Below are positions 57,921 through 64,000 of a DNA stretch of 64,000 nucleotides, one piece after another. The position numbers and the translations under genes were made by a program. The notes under the pieces are model-generated. The model did not search any database. It saw nothing but the letters and a program-made list of their open reading frames with translations, and was not told the origin of the DNA. The stretch's first letter is position 1, and every line of letters starts with the position of its first letter. This stretch comes from Saccharopolyspora hirsuta (lineage in GTDB: Bacteria; Actinomycetota; Actinomycetes; Mycobacteriales; Pseudonocardiaceae): assembly GCF_008630535.1 (NCBI RefSeq), contig NZ_VWPH01000002.1, positions 372,001-436,000 on the forward strand, given 5' to 3'.

Positions 57921-60017
57921 ATGCCGGGCATGGCCGAACAACCGCGACTCCTGGAAGGTCTCGATCCGGAGCAGCGGCAGGCGGTCATCGCACCACGCGG
58001 GCCCGTGTGCGTCCTCGCCGGTGCGGGCACCGGCAAGACCCGCACCATCACCCACCGCATCGCCTACCTCGTGCAGCGCGGTCTCGTCGCGCCGCAGCAG
58101 GTCCTCGCGGTGACCTTCACCGCCCGCGCGGCGGGGGAGATGCGCACCCGGTTGCGCGGGCTGGGCGCGGCGGGCGTGCAGGCGCAGACCTTTCACGCCG
58201 CGGCGTTCCGGCAGCTGCGCTACTTCTGGCCGCGGGTGCACGAGACGCAGATGTGGCAGCTCACGGACAACAAGTTCCGGCTGGTGATGCAGGCGGCGAA
58301 CAAGATCGGGCTGTCCACCGAGAAGGAGGACGTCCGGGACCTGGCCGGTGAGATCGAGTGGGCCAAGTCCTCGCTGATCGGCCCGGAGCAGTACCCGGCC
58401 GCGGCCGCCGCTGCCGGGCGCGACGTCCCGGTGCCCCCTGAGCAGCTCAGCAAGGCCTTCGCCGCCTACGAGCAGATCAAGAACCGCGCGCAGGCCCTCG
58501 ACTTCGACGACCTGCTGCTGCACATCGCGGCGATCCTGGAGGACCGGTCGGACATCGCCGAGGAGTTCCGCAGCCGCTACCGGTCCTTCGTGGTGGACGA
58601 GTACCAGGACGTCAACCCGCTGCAGCAGCGGGTGCTGGACGCCTGGCTGGGCAACCGCGACGACCTCACGGTGGTGGGCGACGCGAACCAGACGATCTAC
58701 TCCTTCGCCGGGGCCTCGCCGAAGTGGCTGATCGCGTTCCCGCGCCGCTTCCCGGACGCCACGGTGGTCCGGCTGGAGCGGGACTACCGCAGCACCCCGC
58801 AGGTGGTGGCGCTGGCGAACCAGGTCATCGGCGCGGCCCGGGAGCGCCCGGCGGGCACCCGGCTGAAGCTGATCGGCCAGCGCCCGGACGGCCCGCGCCC
58901 GGACTTCGCCGAGTACGACGACGAGACCGACGAGGCGGAGGCGATCGCGCGCAAGATCGCCCAGCTGGCCAAGCGCGGCGTCGCGCTGTCGGAGATCGCG
59001 GTGCTGTTCCGGGTCAACGCGCAGTCGGAGGTCTACGAGAAGGCGCTGGCCGACGCCGAGATCCCGTACCAGGTGCGCGGCGGGGAGCGCTTCTTCGCGC
59101 GGGCCGAGGTGCGGCAGGCGATGGTCTCGCTGCGGACGGCCGTCGCCCACGACGACGGTGCGCAGGACCTGCCGGGAACGGTCCGCGACGTGCTGCGCGA
59201 GGTCGGCCTGACCGACGAGCCGCCAGCCGGTGGTGCCGCCCGCGAGCGCTGGGAGTCGCTGATCGCGCTCGTGGAGCTCGCCGAGGAGCTCGCGGCTTCG
59301 GTGCCCGACGCGGACCTGGCCCGCTACGTCGCAGAGCTGGACGCGCGCGCCGAGTCCCAGCACCCGCCGACGGTCGAGGGCGTGACCCTGGCCTCGCTGC
59401 ACGCGGCGAAGGGCCTGGAGTGGGACGCGGTGTTCCTCGCCGGGCTGGTCGAGGGGACGCTGCCGATCCAGCACGCCGACACCGATGCGGCGATCGAGGA
59501 GGAGCGCCGCCTGCTCTACGTCGGGGTCACCCGGGCCCGCGAGCACCTGTTCCTGTCGTGGGCGCTGGCGCGCGCCGGTGGGCGGCGGTTCCGCAGGCGC
59601 AGCCGCTTCCTGTACAACCTGGTCCCGGACGAGCACCCGGCCGCGCTGCCGGGCCGGGCGAAGCCGCGCGAGCCGCTGCAGCGGCTGTCGAAGCCGGTCA
59701 AGCCGCGTTGCCGCATCTGCAACGCCCCGCTGGTGAGCACGATGGACATCAAGCTGGGGCGCTGCGCGGACTGCCCGTCCGATGTGGACGAGGACCTGCT
59801 GTCCCAGTTGAAGGCGTGGCGCAGCGAGCGGGCCCGGCAGCTGAAGGTGCCCGCTTACGTGGTGTTCACCGACGCCACGCTGACCGCGATCGCCGAGCAG
59901 CGCCCGCTCGACGAGAGCGCGCTGGTGGGCATCTCCGGGATCGGGGCGTCGAAGGTGCAGAAGTTCGGCTCCGACGTCCTCGCGCTGATCCAGGGCGAGC
60001 GCCGCGACACGCGGTAA
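57921..60017 (+). CDS. uvrD2: UvrD2-type helicase with zinc motif and HRDC domain
   Basis: The 698-residue protein has Walker [11 protein letters not shown] (about 28-37), [29 protein letters not shown], and the C-terminal helicase lobe with [14 protein letters not shown]. Between helicase and tail lie four cysteines (CRICNAPLV and CADCPSD) for zinc binding, followed by the HRDC domain [20 protein letters not shown] and [15 protein letters not shown]. This is the layout of mycobacterial UvrD2 (Rv3198c), an essential SF1 helicase. ATG 57921 is used; ATG 57930 is an alternative. It is followed by the whiB7 leader. Confidence 0.92.
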   Translation: MPGMAEQPRLLEGLDPEQRQAVIAPRGPVCVLAGAGTGKTRTITHRIAYLVQRGLVAPQQVLAVTFTARAAGEMRTRLRGLGAAGVQAQTFHAAAFRQLRYFWPRVHETQMWQLTDNKFRLVMQAANKIGLSTEKEDVRDLAGEIEWAKSSLIGPEQYPAAAAAAGRDVPVPPEQLSKAFAAYEQIKNRAQALDFDDLLLHIAAILEDRSDIAEEFRSRYRSFVVDEYQDVNPLQQRVLDAWLGNRDDLTVVGDANQTIYSFAGASPKWLIAFPRRFPDATVVRLERDYRSTPQVVALANQVIGAARERPAGTRLKLIGQRPDGPRPDFAEYDDETDEAEAIARKIAQLAKRGVALSEIAVLFRVNAQSEVYEKALADAEIPYQVRGGERFFARAEVRQAMVSLRTAVAHDDGAQDLPGTVRDVLREVGLTDEPPAGGAARERWESLIALVELAEELAASVPDADLARYVAELDARAESQHPPTVEGVTLASLHAAKGLEWDAVFLAGLVEGTLPIQHADTDAAIEEERRLLYVGVTRAREHLFLSWALARAGGRRFRRRSRFLYNLVPDEHPAALPGRAKPREPLQRLSKPVKPRCRICNAPLVSTMDIKLGRCADCPSDVDEDLLSQLKAWRSERARQLKVPAYVVFTDATLTAIAEQRPLDESALVGISGIGASKVQKFGSDVLALIQGERRDTR

Positions 60018-60072
60018 AACGCCTGGTGGCGGAGGTTTTTCAGGCCTTCGGGCGGATTCTTTGAAAAATACG

Positions 60073-60101
60073 TTGCGACCGGCACGGCAGTGCCAATAAC
60101 C
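60073..60101 (+). promoter_or_regulatory. Putative whiB7 promoter
   Basis: TTGCGA (60073-60078) is preceded immediately by an AT-rich stretch (TTTGAAAAATACG, 60060-60072), the feature bound by WhiB7 together with SigA. A -10 of type ATAACC lies at 60096-60101 with 17-nt spacing. Autoregulation of whiB7 in this way is known; the site here is inferred by eye. Confidence 0.5.
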
Positions 60102-60115
60102 TGCAAGAGCGCGAG

Positions 60116-60136
60116 TCGTGGTCGGCAGGACCACGA
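60116..60136 (+). promoter_or_regulatory. Hairpin in the whiB7 leader
   Basis: TCGTGGTC and GACCACGA pair perfectly over 8 bp with a 5-nt loop (60116-60136), between the promoter and the leader ORF ribosome site. It may position the ribosome or stabilise the leader. Confidence 0.55.
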
Positions 60137-60165
60137 TCTGAAGTCCTGGGAAGGAGGTGGCCACG

Positions 60166-60372
60166 GTGACGACGATTTCGATCAACCGCACCCCGAGCCG
60201 CCTCATGGCCGGGGCCATCGCGCTGTTCCGTGTCACTTTTGCGCCATTCCCAGCTGACGTCCACGCCGGTTATGGCCGAAAGTTCCAGCCGCGTTGGTTC
60301 CGCGCGCTCCCGACGAGCGCGGTGACCCCGCGTCGGTCCGTTCGTTGGCGAATCCCTGATCCTCTGATCTAG
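60166..60372 (+). CDS. Candidate whiB7 leader peptide ORF (68 aa)
   Basis: GTG 60166 has an excellent GGAAGGAGG 8-15 nt upstream. The 68-residue product (VTTISINRTPSRLMAGAIAL, then FRVTFAPFPADVHAGYGRKF) is basic and unlike known proteins. Its stop lies 22 nt before a strong hairpin (60395-60426). In mycobacteria and Streptomyces whiB7/wblC leaders carry an upstream ORF whose translation, slowed by ribosome-targeting drugs, prevents attenuation; this ORF is in the right place for that. The exact start and length are uncertain. Confidence 0.6.
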   Translation: MTTISINRTPSRLMAGAIALFRVTFAPFPADVHAGYGRKFQPRWFRALPTSAVTPRRSVRWRIPDPLI

Positions 60373-60394
60373 GGGCGCCTCTCAGGCTTGTCAC

Positions 60395-60427
60395 AGGCCG
60401 CGGACCAGCGATTGGGTCCGCGGCCTT
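60395..60427 (+). terminator. whiB7 leader attenuator
   Basis: A perfect 12-bp stem (60395-60406 with 60415-60426) and 8-nt loop are followed by TCTT. It lies between the leader ORF and whiB7 and has the form of the known whiB7/wblC leader terminator that must be read through for expression. Confidence 0.8.
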
Positions 60428-60502
60428 CTTGGCGTTGCCGAATTCTCCACATCCACATCCACAACCACGACCTGTTACCGATCGACTACAGGAGGACGTC
60501 GC

Positions 60503-60880
60503 ATGTTGACCGCGAGTGTGCCGATAACCAACTCGGGCACCGACTTGCAGCCAGCTGCCGACACCGTCGCCGGGCTTCTCGACAGCTCACCGGGCCTGGA
60601 CGACAAGCTGCCCTGCCGCCAGGACCCGGACCTGTGGTTCGCCGAGAACCCGCGGGAGCTGGACCAGGCCAAGGCGTTGTGCGCCGACTGCCCGATCCGG
60701 GCCGAGTGCCTGGCCGGAGCGCTGTCCCGCGGCGAGCCCTGGGGCGTCTGGGGCGGCGAGATCTTCGAGCGCGGAGCGGTGGTCGCCCGCAAGCGTCCGC
60801 GCGGCCGCCCGCGCAAGCACCCGCTGCCCGCAGACCAGCCCGCGGCCACCCGGAGCCGTCGCCAGGAGCAGGCGGCGTAA
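60503..60880 (+). CDS. whiB7: WhiB7 transcriptional regulator
   Basis: The 125-residue protein is a WhiB family member with four cysteines for a [4Fe-4S] cluster (LPCRQDPDLWF, LCADCPIRAECL), the turn EPWGVWGGE that contacts SigA, and the C-terminal AT-hook RGRPRK that distinguishes WhiB7. It activates intrinsic drug-resistance genes (efflux, ribosome protection) when translation is inhibited. ATG 60503 has AGGAGG 8 nt upstream. Its ~380-nt leader holds a putative leader ORF and attenuator. The Rv3197A position between UvrD2 and an ABC1 kinase matches mycobacteria. Confidence 0.95.
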   Translation: MLTASVPITNSGTDLQPAADTVAGLLDSSPGLDDKLPCRQDPDLWFAENPRELDQAKALCADCPIRAECLAGALSRGEPWGVWGGEIFERGAVVARKRPRGRPRKHPLPADQPAATRSRRQEQAA

Positions 60881-60938
60881 AGCCGAAACCGAACACCGAA
60901 CCGTGCTGCGGCACCTGATGAACGACGAGGTGGAAGAC

Positions 60939-61094
60939 ATGATCCCGGAGCAGATGACCCTGCTGCGCATGAACGAGCTGCGCGAGGAAGCGCATCGACA
61001 ACGGCTGGCCCGCGAGATGTCCGCCGGTCGCTGGTGGCGGTGGCTGGCCGCCTACGCGACGCGGCGGGCCGCGGCCGCCTCGCGATGTTGCTGA
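60939..61094 (+). CDS. Small basic helical protein (51 aa)
   Basis: The product (MIPEQMTLLRMNELREEAHR, then QRLAREMSAGRWWRWLAAYA) is a single long amphipathic helix with a basic, Trp/Arg-rich middle. It resembles a small, widespread actinobacterial protein without known function. GAGG lies 8 nt before ATG 60939; an earlier ATG at 60918 is possible. It follows whiB7 by 58 nt and may be co-transcribed with it. Confidence 0.65.
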   Translation: MIPEQMTLLRMNELREEAHRQRLAREMSAGRWWRWLAAYATRRAAAASRCC

Positions 61095-61219
61095 GCGCTG
61101 AACCACGTTGCACCGCAACGGATTCCGGTTGCCGCCGGGCGCTCCCCGGCGGCAACCGGACCGCCGCGCACCTTGACAACTCCAGAGCGGAAACCCGTTG
61201 CGCCGTAAGCTGGTCGTTC

Positions 61220-62095
61220 GTGGCTATGCATTCGCACGACAACATCGACTGGGACGCGCACCTGCAGCGGTTGCGGGAGGCTGACGAGCTGACCGCGCCC
61301 GAGACCGCCGAGCGGGTCGCCCGGCTGCTGCGCCCGAGCGACCGCACCGTGCTGGAGATCGGTTCCGGGGCGGGCGGAACGGCGGCGGCGTTCGCCGCGG
61401 CGCTGGCGGATTCCGGCGGTGAGGTGGTCGTGGTGGACACCGCGCCGGAACTGCTCGCGGCGGCCGCCGACCGCGCCGGGGCGGTGTCGGACCGGGTGAC
61501 CGTGCACGCGGTCCAGGCGGACGCCGCGGAGGACGGGCTGGTCGAGGCGGTGGCGCAGGCCGGGGCGCCGACGCAGGCCGACCTGGTCTACGCCGCGTTC
61601 GTGGTGCACCACCTGCCGGACCAGCTGGCCGGGCTGCGGCGGCTCGCGGAGCTGGTGCGCCCGGGCGGTCGGCTGGCGATCGTCGAGTTCGGCCTGCAGA
61701 CCAGGGTGCTGCCCGATGACGTCGGGCTGGGCGAACCGGGCCTGGAGGGGCGGCTGATCGCCGGGCGCGAGCAGTGGTTCCGGCAGATGCGCGCGGAGAT
61801 GACCGGAACGACCCGGCTTCCGGTGGGGTGGGGCACGGCGCTGGCGGAGGCGGGGTTGTCCGACGTGCGCTCGTGGAGCTACCTCGTCGACCGCCCGGCG
61901 CCGCTGGACGAGATCGGCCGCAGCGCGGTGCTGCGACGTCTGGGGCTGCTGCGCAGGCACGCCGAGGAGTTCCTGGACCCGGCCGACCTGGCGGCGCTCG
62001 ACCAGCTGCTGGACGAGACCGGCGAGCACTACGCCGGGAACCGCGACGACGTCTACTTCCTCACCGCCAACACGGTCCACGTCGGAACCCGCTGA
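61220..62095 (+). CDS. Class I SAM-dependent methyltransferase
   Basis: The 291-residue protein has the Rossmann-type SAM motifs: TVLEIGSGAGGTAAAFAAAL (motif I, about 36-55), VVVVDTAPELLAAAADRAG (acidic end of strand 2), DLVYAAFVVHHLPDQLAGLR (motif IV), and LVRPGGRLAIVEFGL. The C-terminal half forms a helical cap (FRQMRAEMTGTTRLPVGWGT). The substrate is not inferable. TAAGCT lies 8 nt before GTG 61220, suggesting a leaderless mRNA. It is convergent with the ABC1-kinase gene (10-nt gap). Confidence 0.85.
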   Translation: MAMHSHDNIDWDAHLQRLREADELTAPETAERVARLLRPSDRTVLEIGSGAGGTAAAFAAALADSGGEVVVVDTAPELLAAAADRAGAVSDRVTVHAVQADAAEDGLVEAVAQAGAPTQADLVYAAFVVHHLPDQLAGLRRLAELVRPGGRLAIVEFGLQTRVLPDDVGLGEPGLEGRLIAGREQWFRQMRAEMTGTTRLPVGWGTALAEAGLSDVRSWSYLVDRPAPLDEIGRSAVLRRLGLLRRHAEEFLDPADLAALDQLLDETGEHYAGNRDDVYFLTANTVHVGTR

Positions 62096-62105
62096 CGGGG
62101 GGCGG

Positions 62106-63416
62106 TCAGTCGGTGAAGCCCGGCTGCCACCGCGCGATGACGCTGCGCGCGTCGACCTCCGCGTCGAGCTGGCACAGGATGCCGGTGGCGCCCAGCGTGA
62201 CCCGGTGGATCAGCAGGTAGTCCGGGGGCAGGTTCAGCGAGCGGCCGGTGCGGAAGTCGGGGCTGCGCAGGTCGCCGACCCGCTCCGCCTGCCGCTGCAA
62301 CCAGCGCCGGGTGAAGTGGAACTTCGAGGTGCGGACCGGGTCGACGAACGGCGCCAGGTAGGCCAGCACGTCCTCGGCCCGGACCTCGCGGTCGGGCTGC
62401 ACGAACCGCTCGGCGCGCAGCAGCTCCAGCAGCTCGGTGGACTTGTCCTCCAGCGCCAGGCGGATCATCCGGCCGAAGGTGGCGGGCAGCCCGTCGGGCA
62501 GCCGGGACACCGCGCCGAAGTCGATCACGGCGAGCCGACCGTCCGGCAGCAGCATGAAGTTGCCGGGGTGCGGGTCGGCGTGCAGCAGGCCGACCCGGGA
62601 GGGGGCGGAGTAGTGGAACTCCGCGAGCAGCTGCCCGGCGGTGTTGCGTTGCTCGCGGTCGCCGTCGGCGATGATCCGCGAGTACGGGGTGCCGGACACC
62701 CACTCCGTCACGACCACCTTGGGGGAGCTGGCCACCACCGCGGGCACCCGGACGTCCGGGTCGTCCTTGAAGACCTTGGCGAAGGCCCGCTGGTTGTCCG
62801 CCTCGGTGCGGTAGTCCAGCTCCTCCACCATCCGGTCCTGCAGCTCGGTGAGCAGCGGCTTGACCTCGGCGCCCGGTGCCAGCGACTGGAACAGCCGGGA
62901 GAACCGGGTCAGCTGGCGCAGGTCGGAGCGCAGGGCCTCGTCCGCGCCGGGGTACTGCACCTTCACCGCGACCTCGCGGCCGTCGTGCCAGATCGCCCGG
63001 TGCACCTGGCCGATGCTGGCCGCGGCAGCGGGGGTGTCGTCGAACTCGCTGAACCGCGAGCGCCAAGCCCGGCCCAGCTGCTCGTCGAGCACCCGGTGCA
63101 CGCTGCTCGCGGCCATCGGCGGAGCGGCGGACTGCAGCTTGGTGAGCGCCTCGCGGTAGGGCCCGGCCATCTCGTCGGGAACGGCGGCCTCGAAGACGCT
63201 CAGCGCTTGGCCGAACTTCATCGCGCCGCCCTTGAGCTGCCCCAGCACGGAGAACAGCTGCTCGGCGGTCTTGGCCGACATCTCGGCGCTGATCTCGGCC
63301 GCGTCCTGACCGGTGAGCCGCTTGCCCCAACCGGCCGCCAGCCGACCGGCGACGCCGAGCGGCAGACTGGCGAGCTTGGCGGTGCGGTGCGCTGCCCGGC
63401 GCGGGATGTCGGCCAC
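62106..63416 (-). CDS. ABC1/AarF-family atypical kinase (Rv3197-like)
   Basis: The 436-residue protein has the ADCK/UbiB signatures: the Ala-rich loop DDTPAAAASIGQVHRAIWHD (AxASIGQVH), KVQYPGADEAL, the catalytic region LLHADPHPGNFMLL, and DFGAVSRLP. An N-terminal KxGQ-like extension (LKGGAMKFGQALSVFEAAVP) is present. Members act in quinone synthesis or in drug efflux regulation; in M. tuberculosis Rv3197 lies beside whiB7 and has been linked to macrolide resistance. AAGGAG lies 5 nt before GTG 63416. Its membrane association is unclear. Confidence 0.92.
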   Translation of the reverse strand: MADIPRRAAHRTAKLASLPLGVAGRLAAGWGKRLTGQDAAEISAEMSAKTAEQLFSVLGQLKGGAMKFGQALSVFEAAVPDEMAGPYREALTKLQSAAPPMAASSVHRVLDEQLGRAWRSRFSEFDDTPAAAASIGQVHRAIWHDGREVAVKVQYPGADEALRSDLRQLTRFSRLFQSLAPGAEVKPLLTELQDRMVEELDYRTEADNQRAFAKVFKDDPDVRVPAVVASSPKVVVTEWVSGTPYSRIIADGDREQRNTAGQLLAEFHYSAPSRVGLLHADPHPGNFMLLPDGRLAVIDFGAVSRLPDGLPATFGRMIRLALEDKSTELLELLRAERFVQPDREVRAEDVLAYLAPFVDPVRTSKFHFTRRWLQRQAERVGDLRSPDFRTGRSLNLPPDYLLIHRVTLGATGILCQLDAEVDARSVIARWQPGFTD

Positions 63417-63822
63417 GAATTCTCCTTGGTACGCGCAGGAAAACCCTCTCGGCGTTCGAAGCGCCCGAAGGCGCATTCGAAATCGGGGAACCCAATCACA
63501 TGCTAGAGGTTTCCGGGCGTGCCTTGGGCGGCGATAGCGAGGTTGGCGCGGACTTTGCGTCGCCGGGCGGATTCCACTACTCCGCTGAACCGGGAAAGCG
63601 GTGCGAATCGCGCTTTCCGGTGCGCGGTCGGCGGAAACGTGCGGGGGAAAGCGGTCGGGCGCGGTCGGGGCGGCTGACGAGGTTCGCGCATTTCGCCTGG
63701 TGCGGACCACTGCTGGTGGGGAAGGCACGTGTGCTCCCCCGGCGCACCGGCGCGCGGCCGCTGCGATGTCCGACGCGCTGGCGGACTGGCGGGTGGGCCT
63801 GCGGCGGCCCACCCGGGACCGG
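63417..63822. other. ~400-nt region between the ABC1-kinase and DUF5679 genes
   Basis: No convincing gene is visible. A hairpin (CGGGAAAGCG 63591-63600 with CGCTTTCCGG 63611-63620) lies in the leader of the kinase gene. The terminator-like hairpin of the next gene lies at 63790-63815. Longer frames in this stretch have low-complexity Arg/Gly products and no ribosome sites. Confidence 0.5.
63790..63815 (-). terminator. Hairpin terminator of the DUF5679 gene
   Basis: A 10-bp stem (CGGGTGGGCC 63790-63799 with GGCCCACCCG 63806-63815) with a 6-nt loop follows the stop of the reverse-strand zinc-ribbon gene by 7 nt. Confidence 0.7.
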
Positions 63823-63972
63823 TCACGCCTTGCCGAGGATGCGGGTCATCTTGGTGCCGCAGACCGGGCATGTGCCCTTGGCCATCCGGCGACCGTTGGT
63901 CTCCGAGACCTCGCCGGAGAAGTCGCGCTTCTCCCGGCACTTAACGCAGTAGCCGTTGTACGTCTCGGCCAC
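63823..63972 (-). CDS. DUF5679 zinc-ribbon protein (49 aa)
   Basis: The product reads VAETYNGYCVKCREKRDFSG, then EVSETNGRRMAKGTCPVCGT and KMTRILGKA. Two CxxC pairs (YCVKC and TCPVC) make a zinc ribbon typical of DUF5679, a tiny family common in actinobacteria. The function is unknown; a nucleic-acid or protein-binding role is guessed from the basic surface. GGAGGGG lies before GTG 63972. Confidence 0.85.
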   Translation of the reverse strand: MAETYNGYCVKCREKRDFSGEVSETNGRRMAKGTCPVCGTKMTRILGKA

Positions 63973-64000
63973 GGCTCCCCTCCTTCGTGTCGTGACCCAG

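Noticed and set aside
60157..60166. GTG at 60157 as the leader-ORF start
   Set aside because: It lies inside the AGGAGG ribosome site of the next in-frame GTG (60166), so 60166 is the sensible start.
61173..61211. TTGACA (61173) as the -35 of the methyltransferase promoter
   Set aside because: The distance to TAAGCT (61206) is 27 nt, far outside the usual 16-19 nt.

Overview
The window is very GC-rich with GTG/TTG starts and looks like the chromosome of a filamentous actinomycete of the Pseudonocardiaceae type (Saccharopolyspora or a relative). The main reasons are gene content and order. A WhiB7 regulator, the AdnA/AdnB helicase-nuclease, UvrD2 with an HRDC domain, NudC, MoeZ, a DUF3152 protease-like protein, DUF3107, a RhlE-type helicase and an ABC1 kinase occur in roughly the arrangement known from Mycobacterium tuberculosis Rv3195-Rv3212. 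An EspG/PPE-like type VII secretion substrate cluster is also present. Species assignment is inference. There is no IS element, prophage, CRISPR array or rRNA in the window.

Layout. 1-6.9 kb: end of a membrane protein, a spermidine-synthase-like protein, an amidase/AtzG-like/DHA2 transporter unit, and a MerR regulator whose 3' end overlaps the transporter; a candidate iron box precedes the MerR gene. 6.9-12 kb: a stress-type membrane protein and a complete LpqY-SugABC-type trehalose importer. 12-18 kb: CAP protein, two tiny genes, CorA, Nudix, a 53-aa secreted or membrane peptide with a PH-domain protein, a PHP phosphoesterase and an Fe-S RecB-like nuclease. 18-32 kb: PQQ-propeller protein, RhlE-type helicase (no usual start codon for its Q motif), ferritin-like protein, DUF3107, a TetR/DUF4873/AurF divergon, two alpha/beta hydrolases, another TetR, DUF3152, MoeZ, a kinase-like protein and HemD. 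32.4-35 kb: two tandem atypical tRNA genes leading into a 774-aa protein I do not recognise. 35-44 kb: an ATL-type DNA-repair protein, a GH18 chitinase with a DasR-like box, and AdnA and AdnB separated by palindromic repeats. 44-53 kb: potassium channel, zinc metallopeptidase, DUF2207 protein, ESX substrate/chaperone cluster. 53-64 kb: M16 peptidase pair, NudC, a HigBA-like toxin-antitoxin pair with a frameshifted toxin, UvrD2, the whiB7 locus with a leader ORF and attenuator, a methyltransferase, an ABC1 kinase and a DUF5679 zinc ribbon.

How parts work together. AdnAB, UvrD2, the ATL protein and the RecB-like nuclease make this a DNA-repair-rich stretch. WhiB7 is the intrinsic antibiotic-response regulator, and its leader carries the hallmarks of translation-coupled attenuation. 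LpqY-SugABC would recycle trehalose. The EspG/PPE/lipoprotein set looks like a substrate module served by a type VII apparatus encoded elsewhere.

Two structural themes cut across genes. First, eleven palindromes of one family (core TTTCANNTGAAA or TTTCAATGGAAA) sit in six loci, together with three copies of a longer dispersed non-coding repeat. Second, at least eleven genes have a TANNNT-like hexamer 6-8 nt before their start codon, which indicates leaderless transcripts. The most unusual locus is the tandem tRNA-like pair plus the 774-aa protein.
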